The notes: a model not told the origin generated them from the sequence alone. 64,000 nt of DNA from Micromonospora avicenniae (GCF_900156065.1 NZ_FTNF01000010.1:1-64000), one strand, 5' to 3'. Counted from the stretch's first letter, positions 30,171 through 40,534 are shown. A program made the numbers and translations.

Positions 30171-30872
30171 ATGGCCGAGCAGACCGCGAACGCTCCCGGC
30201 GCCCAACGGTTCATCCCGCCGGAGGCGGACACCATCGACGAACTGCGCGCGGCGGCTGCCGGCTGCCGCGGCTGCGAGCTGTACCGCGACGCGTCGCAGA
30301 CCGTCTTCGGGCGGGGCGACGAGAGCGCCCGGGTGGTGTTCGTGGGTGAGCAGCCCGGCGACATGGAGGACCAGAAGGGTCTGCCTTTCGTCGGTCCGGC
30401 CGGTCGGCTGCTACGCCGGGCGGTCGACGACGCCGGCCTCGATCCCGGCTCGATCTACCTCACGAACACCGTCAAGCACTTCCGCTTCTCGCTGCGCGGG
30501 AAACGGCGCATCCACCAGACGCCGGACCAGGTGCACATCACCGCCTGCCGGCCCTGGCTGGTCGCGGAGTTCGCCCGTCTGCGTCCGGAGGTCGTCGTGG
30601 TGCTCGGCGCCACCGCGGCCAAGGCGCTGCTCGGTCCGGCGTTCCGGGTCACCCGGCAGCGCGGCGAGCTGCTGCCCTGGCCGGCCTCCGCCCAGCATCC
30701 GGAGGACTTCCAGCGCGTGCCGGTGGACAGGTCCGGGAAGCTGGCCGACAGCCCGCCGGTCCAGCTGCTCGCCACCATCCACCCGTCGGCGGTGCTGCGT
30801 GCCGACGACCAGGACAAGGCGTACGAGGGGCTGGTCGCCGACCTCACCGTCGCCGCCCGCGCCCTCGGCTGA
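30171..30872 (+). CDS. udgX: Uracil-DNA-binding protein UdgX
   Basis: A 233-residue member of the iron-sulfur uracil-DNA glycosylase superfamily. It has GEQPGD (59-64), the HPS motif in TIHPSAVLR, and cysteines at 32 and 35 plus later ones for a 4Fe-4S cluster. The loop KRRIHQ (111-116) is the diagnostic insertion of UdgX; in the mycobacterial enzyme its histidine (here His115) forms a covalent bond with the deoxyribose after uracil excision. It therefore tightly captures uracil-containing DNA rather than simply repairing it. UdgX often occurs near DNA-repair genes, and recA is 2 kb downstream. Confidence 0.93.
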   Translation: MAEQTANAPGAQRFIPPEADTIDELRAAAAGCRGCELYRDASQTVFGRGDESARVVFVGEQPGDMEDQKGLPFVGPAGRLLRRAVDDAGLDPGSIYLTNTVKHFRFSLRGKRRIHQTPDQVHITACRPWLVAEFARLRPEVVVVLGATAAKALLGPAFRVTRQRGELLPWPASAQHPEDFQRVPVDRSGKLADSPPVQLLATIHPSAVLRADDQDKAYEGLVADLTVAARALG

Positions 30873-30926
30873 CCCGGCACCCGCCCGACGCCCTCCTGTC
30901 GCGCCGGCCGGCCCTGGCCAACGCGC

Positions 30927-30984
30927 TGATCATGGAAGTTATCGTCCCGACACGCTGGGTTGACGTGCAACAACTTCATGATCA
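30927..30984. repeat. Intergenic palindromic repeat, copy 2
   Basis: TGATCATGGAAGTT (30927-30940) pairs with AACTTCATGATCA (30972-30984) with a single-base bulge, around a 31-base loop. The core ATCATG-AAGTT is also seen, degenerate, at 34827-34844 and resembles the TTCCATGAAGT core at 34661. It sits between udgX and the MFS gene and may also act as a terminator. Confidence 0.6.
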
Positions 30985-31054
30985 ACAGGGCTGGGTGGCG
31001 GACGGGTGCGCGATTATGTAGGCCCCTCGGCACCCCTTATCGCGAGGAGCCCAC

Positions 31055-32401
31055 ATGGCCACCGAACTGACCGCGCCGACACCGGTCCGCCCGGACGTCG
31101 CGCCGATCCAGCGGCGTACCCTGCGCCTGCTCTTCGGCACCCAGATCGTCGGCGGGATCGGTGTCACCATCGGCATCTCGGTCGGGGCACTGCTCGCCGC
31201 GCGGGTCGCCGGCACCGCGCTGGCCGGTCTGGCGCAGAGCGCCTCCGTGGTGGGTGGGGCGCTGCTCGCGGTTCCGGTCACCCGGATCATGAACGGGCAC
31301 GGCCGCCGGCCCGGTCTCGCGGTCGCGTACCTGGCCGGTGCCCTCGGGGCGGTGCTGGTCGTGCTCGCCACGGTCACCGACTTCGTGCCGCTGCTGTTCC
31401 TCGGAATGCTCTTCTTCGGTGGCGGCACCGCCGCCAACCTCCAGGCCCGCTACACGGCCGTGGATCTCGCCGAGCCGGCTCGGCGGGGCCGTCAGCTCTC
31501 GCTGATCGTCTGGGCCACCACGATCGGCGCGGTGGCCGCTCCGAACTTCGCCGACCTGGCCGACCACGCCACCACCGGCTGGGGCCTGCCGCCGCTGGCC
31601 GGGCCGTTCGCGTTCAGCGCTGCCGCGTTCGTGCTCGCCGCCGGCGTACTGCTGGCGCTGCTGCGGCCCGACCCGCTGCTGACCGCGCGCCGGCTGGCGG
31701 CGCCCGCCGCGCTGGTGGCGGCCGGCGCCGCGCCCGAGGTCACCCCACCGGCCGGGGCCGTCACCCCTCCGGCCGTGACCGCCAGGCGCGGAGCCGGGAT
31801 GCGCGCGGCCTGGCAGGTGGTACGCGGCCTGCCCGCCGCCCGGCTCGGCATCGCCGCGGTGGCGGTGGGCCACGTGGTGATGGTGGCGGTCATGTCGATG
31901 ACCCCGGTGCGGCTCGGTGAGTCGCACAGCGACGCGGACGTGCTACGGGTGGTCGGCATCGTGCTGAGCCTGCACATCGCGGGCATGTACGCGCTCTCCC
32001 CGCTGGTGGGTTGGCTCACCGACCGGCTCGGCCGGCGGGCGGTGATCCTCCTCGGCGTCGTGCTGCTGCTCGCCGCGTGCGCGGTCGCCGGGACGGCCGG
32101 GCACCACACGCCCCGGCTCTCGATCGGTCTGGTCCTGCTCGGTCTGGGGTGGTCCGGCACCATGGTCGCGGGCTCCACGCTGCTCTCCGAGTCGGTGCCG
32201 ACGGCCGTCCGTCCGAGCGTGCAGGGCTTCTCCGACCTGACGATGGGACTGGCCGGCGCGGTGGCCGCGGCGGTCAGCGGGTTTGTCATGCGGGGCCCCG
32301 GTTATCCGGTCCTCACCCTGCTCGCCGCGGTCGCCACCGTGCCCCTGGTGGCGCTAGCGTTGCGGCCGGTGCCGGCGGGGGCACCGGACGAGGAGGACTG
32401 A
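31055..32401 (+). CDS. MFS transporter
   Basis: A 448-residue protein with about twelve hydrophobic segments and a cytosolic loop in the middle (about 218-255, rich in Ala, Pro and Thr). The MFS signature after the second segment is relaxed (RIMNGHGRRPG), and the equivalent in the second half reads GWLTDRLGRRAVI. Drug or metabolite export is likely; the substrate is unknown. ATG 31055 has CGAGGAGC at proper distance. The DUF3046 gene follows four bases after its stop, but that gene is usually linked with recA, so shared transcription may be incidental. Confidence 0.9.
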   Translation: MATELTAPTPVRPDVAPIQRRTLRLLFGTQIVGGIGVTIGISVGALLAARVAGTALAGLAQSASVVGGALLAVPVTRIMNGHGRRPGLAVAYLAGALGAVLVVLATVTDFVPLLFLGMLFFGGGTAANLQARYTAVDLAEPARRGRQLSLIVWATTIGAVAAPNFADLADHATTGWGLPPLAGPFAFSAAAFVLAAGVLLALLRPDPLLTARRLAAPAALVAAGAAPEVTPPAGAVTPPAVTARRGAGMRAAWQVVRGLPAARLGIAAVAVGHVVMVAVMSMTPVRLGESHSDADVLRVVGIVLSLHIAGMYALSPLVGWLTDRLGRRAVILLGVVLLLAACAVAGTAGHHTPRLSIGLVLLGLGWSGTMVAGSTLLSESVPTAVRPSVQGFSDLTMGLAGAVAAAVSGFVMRGPGYPVLTLLAAVATVPLVALALRPVPAGAPDEED

Positions 32402-32405
32402 TCAC

Positions 32406-32606
32406 GTGCGGCTGACCGACTTCTGGGCGCGGCTGGAGGAGGCATTCGGCCCCGGCTACGCGGCCAGCATCGCCCACGACCAGGTGCTTGCCCAACTCGG
32501 TGGACGGACCATCGAGCAGGCCCTCGCCGAGGGTGAGGAGACGCATGTGGTGTGGCGGGCGGTCTGCGCGGCCTATCCCGACCGGGTGCCGGCGCGACTA
32601 CGCTGA
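32406..32606 (+). CDS. DUF3046 family protein
   Basis: A 66-residue protein matching DUF3046: MRLTDFWARLEEAFGPGYAA, DQVLAQLGGRTIEQALAEGE, and VWRAVCAAYPDRVPARLR with a C-terminal aromatic/basic end. The function of the family is unknown; in many actinobacteria it stands immediately upstream of recA, as here (136-185 bases). GTG 32406 is the first start after the MFS stop. Confidence 0.88.
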   Translation: MRLTDFWARLEEAFGPGYAASIAHDQVLAQLGGRTIEQALAEGEETHVVWRAVCAAYPDRVPARLR

Positions 32607-32643
32607 GCAGCGGTTTCCGCCGATCCGCGTGTCGCTTGCGTAG

Positions 32644-32666
32644 TCGTACACCTGTTCGGCTATTGT
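32644..32666 (+). promoter_or_regulatory. LexA (SOS) box and -10 element of recA
   Basis: TCGTACACCTGTTCGG (32644-32659) matches the actinobacterial SOS box TCGAAC-N4-GTTCGA with two mismatches, and is followed immediately by TATTGT (32661-32666), a plausible -10. LexA bound here would block the recA promoter until DNA damage. The coordinate range covers both elements. Confidence 0.75.
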
Positions 32667-32790
32667 CCACAGCGGGGTGCTCGTCCACAGCTCGCGGCCC
32701 GTCGGCTGGTTTTCTGTCGGACCCAGCGCCTAGCGTGTCCGCGTGACGCGAAGCTCAGCAAAGACGCCGGCGAAGGCAGGGGTGGCAACG

Positions 32791-33837
<1,047 letters not shown>

Positions 33838-33845
33838 TCTGACCT

Positions 33846-34547
33846 GTGGCAGGACGACGAGCCCGCGCGGGGCGAGGCTGGGATGCCAGCCCACCCCGCT
33901 CGGGCGATGCCACCACGCCTCGCCCTCGCCGTGGGCGCCGGGGGAGGGCAGAGGAACCTGACCCGACGGAAGCCGCCGCCCCCGTCCCGCCCCGGGACGA
34001 GGCCGAGGTGGCCAGGGAGATCTGCCTGCGGCAGCTCGCCGTGCGGCCACGTACTCGCGCCGAGCTGGCCGGGGCCCTGGCGAAACGGGGCATCTCCGAA
34101 GAGGTGGCCGCTCAGGTCCTCGACCGCTACGACGAGGTCGGCATCATCGATGACGCCGCGTTCGCCCGGGCCTGGGTGAGCAGCCGGCACACCGGGCGGG
34201 GCCTGGCCCGCCGGGCGCTGGCCAACGAGTTGCGGCAGCGCGGCGTCGACGGCGACGTCGCGAGCGAGGCGCTCGGTGAGCTCAGTGAGGAGACCGAGGC
34301 GGAGACCGCACGGGCGCTGGTCGAGCGGAAGCTGCGTACCGCCCGGGGCGAGCCGGACGCGGTCTTCCGCCGGCTGGTCGGGATGCTGGCCCGCAAGGGC
34401 TATCCGCCCGGGGTGGCGATCCGGGCGGTGAAGGACGCACTGGCCGCCCAGAGCGCCGAGGCCGCCGAGTTCGCCGAGCAGATCGACGCGGACGCTCTGG
34501 CCGAGGCGGAGAGCGAGATCGAGCGCGACGGCCGGTCGGCCGACTGA
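33846..34547 (+). CDS. recX: RecA regulator RecX
   Basis: A 233-residue protein whose residues about 55-220 form the RecX three-helix repeats (AREICLRQLAVRPRTRAELA; ISEEVAAQVLDRYDEVGIID; FARAWVSSR; GLARRALANELRQRGV). RecX binds within the RecA filament groove and inhibits it. The N-terminal 50 residues are Arg/Pro-rich and not part of the family; the true start may lie further in, but no better ribosome site is visible, and the start at GTG 33846 would be coupled to the recA stop. Confidence 0.93.
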   Translation: MAGRRARAGRGWDASPPRSGDATTPRPRRGRRGRAEEPDPTEAAAPVPPRDEAEVAREICLRQLAVRPRTRAELAGALAKRGISEEVAAQVLDRYDEVGIIDDAAFARAWVSSRHTGRGLARRALANELRQRGVDGDVASEALGELSEETEAETARALVERKLRTARGEPDAVFRRLVGMLARKGYPPGVAIRAVKDALAAQSAEAAEFAEQIDADALAEAESEIERDGRSAD

Positions 34548-34660
34548 CGGGCCGGCCTGGCCGTCTCCGGTTCCGCGGGGTGGTCGGTCTCCGGTTCCCA
34601 GGCCTGGCCGGTCTCCGGTCCTCGGTGGGCCGGTCCTCGGTTTTCGGCCTGCCAGGAGCA

Positions 34661-34725
34661 ACTCGACTTCCATGAAGTCGGGGTATCAGCCGAGCCGGAA
34701 TGCCCTGACTTCATGGAAGTCGAGT
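34661..34725. repeat. Intergenic palindromic repeat, copy 3 (19-bp perfect arms)
   Basis: Positions 34661-34679 are exactly reverse complementary to 34707-34725, with a further GGG/CCC pair inside. Each arm itself contains GACTTC-CAT-GAAGTC, a small palindrome. The left arm resembles the repeat at 16310. The location 114 bases after recX would also suit a terminator. Confidence 0.75.
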
Positions 34726-34841
34726 GGATCAAGGAGCGCCGGCCCCGGTCGTCGTGGCGTTTGTCCCCCCGTGTCCGCACGTTCATCAGCACTGGGTGAC
34801 GATGCAACTTCTCTCCGTTCGGGGGGTTTGATCATGAGTTC

Positions 34842-34871
34842 TTGACCAGAGCACCCCTGGCGACCTAGCCT
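34842..34871 (+). promoter_or_regulatory. Candidate rny promoter
   Basis: TTGACC (34842-34847) and TAGCCT (34866-34871) are separated by 18 bases and read toward rny, whose start is 330 bases further on. The gap 34548-35201 between recX and rny otherwise holds the palindromic repeat and a degenerate repeat copy at 34827-34844; no gene is convincing there. Confidence 0.4.
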
Positions 34872-35201
34872 CGCCATACAGGCTCACATTGCCCGACCAG
34901 CGCAGGCTAAGCGCACAACATAGATCGCGTAACAGAACAGCAACGCTTTGGTCGGCTCGCCCGGCCTGATACGCCAGCTCCGGACAGGCCGGTCCGGGGC
35001 TGACGCGACAACTGCACTCGGCCACCGACGATGCCCGCGGGCACCGCCGGTGGAGCAACCTACCCACGGCCAGTCGCTCCGGTCGGGCGTCCAGAGCCGC
35101 AGGAGCGTGCCTCCGGCACGGTTGCTGCGGCGCCGACGTTCAGGGGAGGCGGCCATGGCGGGACGGCACAGGTTGACCGGTGGTCCGCGCGGAGTCCCCG
35201 C

Positions 35202-36965
35202 ATGAGCGTCTTCGACACGGTGCTCCTCGTCCTGGTCCTGATCCTGATCCTCGTGGTCATCGGCGCGCTGGCGATCGGTCTGCGGACACTGCGCGGGATG
35301 CGCGGCACCCCCACGGCGGACCCGGCCTTCATCGCCGAGAAGGATCGGCAGGAGCAGTCCCTCGCCGCGTTACGCAGCGCGGCCGACGAGGCGAACAGCA
35401 CCATCGACGTGGCGAAGTCCGCGGCCGCGGCGGCGCGGGCCGAGGCCGCCGCGGCGAAGGCGGAGGCGAAGGCGGCCCGGGCGGAGGCCCGCCGGGTGCT
35501 CGACGATGCCCGCGCCGAGGCCGACACGGTCCTGGAGCGTGCGCACAAGCAGGCCGAAGCCGACGCGGAGCAGTTGCGTACGGCCGCGCGGCGCGGCGGT
35601 GAGCGCGAGGTGGCGGTACTCGCCGCGACCACCCGCGAGCAGGCCGCCGAGGTGGACCGCCGGGCGGCCCGGATGGACGAGCGGGAGCGCCTGCACACCG
35701 AGGAGGTCGAGCGGCTCGCCGAGCGCGAACGGCAATTGAGCGCGGCGAGCGCCGCGCTGGCCGCTCGGTCTGCCGCGCTCGACCAGCGGGAGGCCGAGCT
35801 GGCCGAGGCGGAGACCCGGCGCCGGTGCGAACTGGAGCGGGTCGCCGGACTCACCGCCGAGGCTGCCCGGGCGGAGCTGATCGAGGCGATCGAGGGGCAG
35901 GCCAAGCGGGAGGCGGCGCTGCTGGTCCGCGACATCGAGGCCGAGGCACGCGGTACCGCCGAGCAGCGGGCCCGCCACATCGTGGTGGACGCGATCCAGC
36001 GGGTGGCCAGCGAGCAGACCGCGGAGAGCGTGGTCAGCGTGCTGCACCTGCCCGGAGACGAGATGAAGGGCCGGATCATCGGCCGGGAGGGCCGCAACAT
36101 CCGAGCCTTCGAGTCGGTGACCGGGGTCAACCTGATCATCGACGACACCCCCGAGGCGGTGCTGCTCTCCTGCTTCGACCCGGTCCGCCGCGAGGTCGGG
36201 CGGCTAACCCTCGAGAAGCTGGTGCTGGACGGGCGGATCCACCCGCACCGGATCGAGGAGGTCTACGACCTGGCCCGGCAGGAGGTCGAGCAGCTCTGCC
36301 GGCGGGCCGCCGAGGACGCGCTCGTCGAGGTCGGCATCACCGAGATCCACCCCGAGCTGATCACCCTGCTGGGCCGGTTGCGTTACCGGACCTCGTACGG
36401 GCAGAACGTGCTCAAGCACCTCGTCGAGACCGCCCACATCGCCGGCGTCATGGCCGCCGAGCTGCGCCTGGACGTACCGCTGATCAAGCGGTCCGCGTTC
36501 CTGCACGACATCGGCAAGGCGCTCACCCACGAGGTGGAAGGCAGCCACGCCATCATCGGCGCCGATCTGGCCCGCAAGTACGGCGAGAGCGAAGAGGTGG
36601 TGCACGCGATCGAGGCGCACCACAACGAGGTGCAGCCGCAGACCGTGGAGGCCGTCCTCACCCAGGCCTCCGACGCCTGTTCCGGCGGTCGGCCGGGCGC
36701 CCGGCGGGAGAGCCTGGAGGCGTACGTCAAGCGCCTGGAGCGGATCGAGGAGATCGCCGGTGGCAAGGGCGGCGTGGAGAAGGTCTTCGCCATGCAGGCC
36801 GGCCGGGAGATCCGGGTGATGGTCAAGCCGGAGCACGTGGACGACATCGGCGCCGCCGTACTGGCCCGGGACGTGGCCAAGCAGATCGAGGAGGAGCTGA
36901 CGTACCCCGGTCAGATCCGGGTGACGGTGGTCCGCGAGTCCCGGGTCACCGAGATCGCCCGCTGA
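35202..36965 (+). CDS. rny: Ribonuclease Y
   Basis: A 587-residue protein. An N-terminal transmembrane helix (about 5-30) is followed by a long Ala/Glu/Arg-rich coiled coil (about 45-260), a KH domain with GRIIGREGRNIRAFE (from about 290), and an HD domain with the metal-binding His435-Asp436 in FLHDIGKALTHEVEGSHA. RNase Y initiates mRNA decay at the membrane. ATG 35202 (MSVFDTVLLV) has GGAG seven bases upstream and gives the expected topology; the frame is open further upstream but without family-like sequence. The position after recA-recX is conserved in actinobacteria. Confidence 0.95.
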   Translation: MSVFDTVLLVLVLILILVVIGALAIGLRTLRGMRGTPTADPAFIAEKDRQEQSLAALRSAADEANSTIDVAKSAAAAARAEAAAAKAEAKAARAEARRVLDDARAEADTVLERAHKQAEADAEQLRTAARRGGEREVAVLAATTREQAAEVDRRAARMDERERLHTEEVERLAERERQLSAASAALAARSAALDQREAELAEAETRRRCELERVAGLTAEAARAELIEAIEGQAKREAALLVRDIEAEARGTAEQRARHIVVDAIQRVASEQTAESVVSVLHLPGDEMKGRIIGREGRNIRAFESVTGVNLIIDDTPEAVLLSCFDPVRREVGRLTLEKLVLDGRIHPHRIEEVYDLARQEVEQLCRRAAEDALVEVGITEIHPELITLLGRLRYRTSYGQNVLKHLVETAHIAGVMAAELRLDVPLIKRSAFLHDIGKALTHEVEGSHAIIGADLARKYGESEEVVHAIEAHHNEVQPQTVEAVLTQASDACSGGRPGARRESLEAYVKRLERIEEIAGGKGGVEKVFAMQAGREIRVMVKPEHVDDIGAAVLARDVAKQIEEELTYPGQIRVTVVRESRVTEIAR

Positions 36966-36982
36966 CCGGTCTCGCGCCGGAG

Positions 36983-37105
36983 CGCCCGCCGCGTAGGCGG
37001 CGGGCGGACCGCAGGGCGAAGCAATACCGTGCCGCGAAGCGAGGCGGTTGCCGGGCCGGGAGCAGACAGCCGAAGGGCCGCCCCGAATCGTCGGGGCGGC
37101 CCTTC
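36983..37105. terminator. Two hairpins between convergent rny and gluD
   Basis: The first hairpin, CGCCCGCCGC-GTAG-GCGGCGGGCG (36983-37006), comes 17 bases after the rny stop. The second, at 37072-37105, has a perfect 15-base stem with loop ATCG and starts with GAAGGG and ends with CCCTTC. Together they form a bidirectional terminator. Confidence 0.8.
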
Positions 37106-37124
37106 GTGGTCGTTGCGGCAGGGC

Positions 37125-38099
37125 TCAGACGCCGCCGCCCATGCCGCCACCCTCGGCCTGCGACATGAGCGCCGCCGGGGGCGGGTTCTGGGCCGGGGTG
37201 CCCGCCGTCTTCCGGCCCCGCGAGAGCCGGCGCTGGACGTACTGGGCCAGCTTCGACAGCGCGTAGTTGACGACGATGAACAGCACCGCGATCACCACGT
37301 ACACCTGGATGGGATTGTCCAACGCGCCGATGATCTGCTTGCCGATGTTGAGGGTCTCCTCGTAGCTGATGATGAAGCCGAGCGAGGTGTCCTTGAGCAC
37401 CACGACCAGCTGGCTGATCAGCGCGGGAAGCATGATCCGGAACGCCTGCGGCAGCAGGATCATCCGGGTCGTCTGCAGTGGTGAGAGCCCGATCGCGGCT
37501 GCGGCCTCGGCCTGCCCGCCGGGCAGACCCTCCATGCCGGAGCGGAGGATCTCGGCGATGACCACCGAGTTGTAGATGGTCAGACCGATGACCAGATACC
37601 AGAGGTTGTCCAGGTAGAGGCCGAACTCGGGGAACCCGCGGGCCACGAAGAAGATGGTGATCACGACGGGCAGGCCGCGGAACACCTCGACGCAGACCCG
37701 GGTGACCGCCGACAGCACGGCGCTCAACCCGCGCAGCAGGTACGACACGGGTGTGGCGAGCCCGGTGAACCGACGCCGGGTGAGGCTCTTGAGCTGGATC
37801 CGCAGCACCGCCAGGAGCGTGCCCACCACCAGCGAGGAGACGATCGCCAGGATCGCCGCGGTCAGGGTGTTCTTCAGGCCGACCCCGAGGCGGTCCCACA
37901 CCTGAGGGAAGTACTCGTTGTCGGGGTCGAGCAGCGGCCCCCACAACTCCATCGAGAACTGGCCCTTGTCGTCGAGCGGCCGGTAGACGAGGTAGTACAG
38001 GCCGACCAGCACCAGCACGGTGGCGACGAGGCTGCTGAGCAGGGTGACCCGGCGCTGCCGGGGCCCGGGGACGTCGTAGAGGACGGTCTGCTGGCTCAT
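37125..38099 (-). CDS. gluD: Glutamate-type ABC transporter permease GluD
   Basis: A 324-residue His/Glu/Gln/Arg/opine-family permease. Several membrane segments surround the EAA-loop region (GGQAEAAAAIGLSPLQTTRM, then ILLPQAFRIMLPAL). The C-terminal tail is Gly/Met-rich. The start overlaps the gluC stop by four bases. The tandem of GluC and GluD forms the membrane channel of a polar amino acid importer; the gene order A-B-C-D matches the gluABCD systems of corynebacteria and streptomycetes. The substrate, glutamate, is inferred from this order. Confidence 0.92.
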   Translation of the reverse strand: MSQQTVLYDVPGPRQRRVTLLSSLVATVLVLVGLYYLVYRPLDDKGQFSMELWGPLLDPDNEYFPQVWDRLGVGLKNTLTAAILAIVSSLVVGTLLAVLRIQLKSLTRRRFTGLATPVSYLLRGLSAVLSAVTRVCVEVFRGLPVVITIFFVARGFPEFGLYLDNLWYLVIGLTIYNSVVIAEILRSGMEGLPGGQAEAAAAIGLSPLQTTRMILLPQAFRIMLPALISQLVVVLKDTSLGFIISYEETLNIGKQIIGALDNPIQVYVVIAVLFIVVNYALSKLAQYVQRRLSRGRKTAGTPAQNPPPAALMSQAEGGGMGGGV

Positions 38100-38803
38100 C
38101 GGGCCACCGCCTGCCGCTTCTCGATCCGGTCGAGCAACGCGCCGAGGGGGACGGTCATGATCAGGTATCCGATCGAGATGCCGATGGCGACGGGGATGAA
38201 GGCGTAGCCCTCGGCCGAGGTGAGCTGGTCGGCGGTCTGGGAGAGATCGCCGACCACGCCGAAGAAGCCGACCAGAGCCGAGTTCTTGATCATGGCGATG
38301 ATCACCGAGCCGAGCGGCACGATCGAGGCCTTCCAGGACTGCGGCAGCACCACGTACCGCAGGTTCTGACCGAAGGTGAGCCCCAGCGACCGGGCGGCCT
38401 CGGCCTGGCCGGCCGGTACGGCGTTGACGCCCGAGCGCAGCGCCTCGCAGACGAACGCCGCGGTGTAGAGCACCAGGGCGATCAAGGCGAAGCGGAAGTA
38501 GGGCAGGTCGGTGCCGAGTCGGGTGAAGACCGCGTCCATCCCGGGGATCCGCAGGAAGTCCGCATTGGAGCCCAGCGCCGGCAGGCCGAACGCCGCGAAG
38601 AACATGACCACGGTGAGCGGCATGTTCCGGAAGATGTTCACGTACGCGGTGCCGACGGCCCGCAACGGCGGTACGGGTGAGATGCGCAGCACCGCCACGA
38701 TGGCGCCCAGGATCAGGGCGCCGATCGCGGCGAGTACGCAGATCTGGAGGGTGAGCCAGAAGCCCCCCGCGAAGACGTCGAACTTGTCGATGAGCACACT
38801 CAC
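38096..38803 (-). CDS. gluC: Glutamate-type ABC transporter permease GluC
   Basis: A 235-residue permease with about five membrane spans and the EAA motif PAGQAEAARSLGLTFGQNLR followed by YVVLPQSWKASIVPLGSV. The N-terminus MSVLIDKFDVFAGGFWLTLQ is typical of the subfamily. It lies 42 bases downstream of gluB in the transcription direction and overlaps gluD. Confidence 0.93.
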   Translation of the reverse strand: MSVLIDKFDVFAGGFWLTLQICVLAAIGALILGAIVAVLRISPVPPLRAVGTAYVNIFRNMPLTVVMFFAAFGLPALGSNADFLRIPGMDAVFTRLGTDLPYFRFALIALVLYTAAFVCEALRSGVNAVPAGQAEAARSLGLTFGQNLRYVVLPQSWKASIVPLGSVIIAMIKNSALVGFFGVVGDLSQTADQLTSAEGYAFIPVAIGISIGYLIMTVPLGALLDRIEKRQAVAR

Positions 38804-38845
38804 GGGTCGGACTTCCTCCCCACCCTCCGGATCGTACGGGTCAGA

Positions 38846-39730
38846 TCAGTAGCGGTTGACGGCCGGCGGATTGCCCAGCTCGGCGCCGAACTTGCCGGCG
38901 GTGTCGTCCCAGGCCTTCTTCCAGCTGCCGTCGCTGTACGCCTTCTCCAGCGTGTCGTTGACGAAGTTGCGGAAGTCGGTGTCTTCCTTCTTCACGCCGA
39001 TGCCGTACGGCTCCTTGGTGAAGTTCTCGCCGGCCAGCTTGAACGAGGCCTCGTCCTTGGCGATGTAGCCGAGCAGGATCACGTTGTCGGTGGTCACCGC
39101 GTCGACCTGGCCGCCCTTGAGGGCGTCACGGCACTTGTCGTAGGTGTCGAAGAGCACCAGCTGGGTCGCGACGTCCTTGACGTGCTTCTTGATCTCCTCG
39201 GCCGGGGTGGAGCCGGTGACCGAGCAGACCTTCTTCGTGCCGTCCTTGAAGGAGTCCGGGCCGGTGATCGTGGTGTCGTCCTTCTTCACCAGGATGTTCT
39301 GGCCGGCCTCGTAGTACGGCCCCGCGAACGCGATGCGCTCCTTGCGGGTGTCGTTGATCGTGTAGGTGGCGGCGACCAGGTCCACGGTGCCGTTGACGAT
39401 CACGTCCTCGCGGACCTTCGAGGGAGTCTCCACCCACTCGATCTTGTCCTCGGGGATGCCGAGCTCCTTGACGATGATCTTCGCGACCTCGACGTCGAAG
39501 CCCTCGGGCTTACCCGACAGGCCCTTCAGGCCGAAGCCGGGCTGGTCGAACTTGGTGCCGATCTTGATGGCCTGGGCCTTGTTGAGCCGCTCCATCGTGC
39601 TGCCGGCCGCGAACGACTTGCTCTCGCCGCCGCTGCCGGTGCCCTCGTCGGACCCGTTGTCGCCACAGGCAGCCAGCCCGAGGGCGAGGGTCGCGGCCGC
39701 CGCGAGCGCCGCCACGCGCTTCATACGCAT
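38846..39730 (-). CDS. gluB: Glutamate-binding lipoprotein GluB
   Basis: A 294-residue periplasmic-type solute-binding protein anchored by lipid. Signal sequence with lipobox LAAC (Cys22), a Gly/Ser-rich linker, then the SBP_bac_3 fold (KIGTKFDQPGFGLKGLSGKP, GFDVEVAKIIVKELG, DLVAATYTINDTRKERIAFA, GPYYEAGQNILVKKDD). It captures the amino acid and delivers it to GluC/GluD. AAGGAG precedes the ATG by six bases. It lies 57 bases downstream of gluA. Confidence 0.95.
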   Translation of the reverse strand: MRMKRVAALAAAATLALGLAACGDNGSDEGTGSGGESKSFAAGSTMERLNKAQAIKIGTKFDQPGFGLKGLSGKPEGFDVEVAKIIVKELGIPEDKIEWVETPSKVREDVIVNGTVDLVAATYTINDTRKERIAFAGPYYEAGQNILVKKDDTTITGPDSFKDGTKKVCSVTGSTPAEEIKKHVKDVATQLVLFDTYDKCRDALKGGQVDAVTTDNVILLGYIAKDEASFKLAGENFTKEPYGIGVKKEDTDFRNFVNDTLEKAYSDGSWKKAWDDTAGKFGAELGNPPAVNRY

Positions 39731-39787
39731 ACTTTTCTCCTTCTTCGACGAAGCCCGCCGGGGGATGGCGCGCTCGTGGGTGGACGC

Positions 39788-40534
39788 CTAGTGCGTGAGG
39801 ATCTTGGAGAGGAAGTCCTTGGCCCGCTCGCTGCGCGGGTTGGCGAAGAACTCGGCCGGCGGAGCATCCTCCACCAGTTGGCCGTCGGCCATGAAGATGA
39901 CCCGGTTCGCCGCGTGCCGCGCGAAGCCCATCTCGTGGGTGACCACGACCATCGTCATGCCGTCACTCGCCAGCGACGTCATCACGTCCAGCACCTCGCC
40001 GACCATCTCCGGGTCGAGCGCGCTGGTGGGCTCGTCGAAGAGCATCGCCTTGGGCTGCATGGCCAGAGCGCGGGCGATCGCGGCCCGCTGCTGCTGGCCG
40101 CCGGAGAGCTGGGCCGGGAACTTGTCGGCCTGGTTGGCGATGCCGACCCGGTCGAGCAGCGTCATGGCGCGTTCCCGTGCCGCGGCCGGCTTCTCCTTGC
40201 GGACCTTGACCGGGCCGAGGGTCACGTTCTCGAGGATGGTCTTGTGCGCGAAGAGGTTGAACGACTGGAAGACCATGCCGACCTCGCTGCGCAGCTTCGC
40301 GAGCGCCTTGCCCTCGGCCGGCAGCGCCTGCCCGTCGAAGGTGATGGTGCCGGAGTTGATCGGCTCCAGCCGGTTGATGGTCCGGCAGAGCGTCGACTTG
40401 CCGGAGCCGGACGGGCCGATCACGACGACCACTTCGCCGCGGCCGACCGAGAGCGAGACGTCGTCCAGCACGTGCAGCGGCCCGAACCACTTGTTGACCG
40501 AGTCCAGCACGATGAGCGGTTCGCCCGTCGTCAC
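39788..40534 (-). CDS. gluA: Glutamate-type ABC transporter ATPase GluA
   Basis: A 248-residue ATP-binding subunit with Walker [10 protein letters not shown], signature LSGGQQQR, Walker [13 protein letters not shown] and the H-loop histidine in [11 protein letters not shown], all standard for polar amino acid importers. GTG 40534 has GAGGGGG upstream. First gene of the gluABCD unit, divergent from selD across 206 bases. Confidence 0.96.
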   Translation of the reverse strand: MTTGEPLIVLDSVNKWFGPLHVLDDVSLSVGRGEVVVVIGPSGSGKSTLCRTINRLEPINSGTITFDGQALPAEGKALAKLRSEVGMVFQSFNLFAHKTILENVTLGPVKVRKEKPAAARERAMTLLDRVGIANQADKFPAQLSGGQQQRAAIARALAMQPKAMLFDEPTSALDPEMVGEVLDVMTSLASDGMTMVVVTHEMGFARHAANRVIFMADGQLVEDAPPAEFFANPRSERAKDFLSKILTH

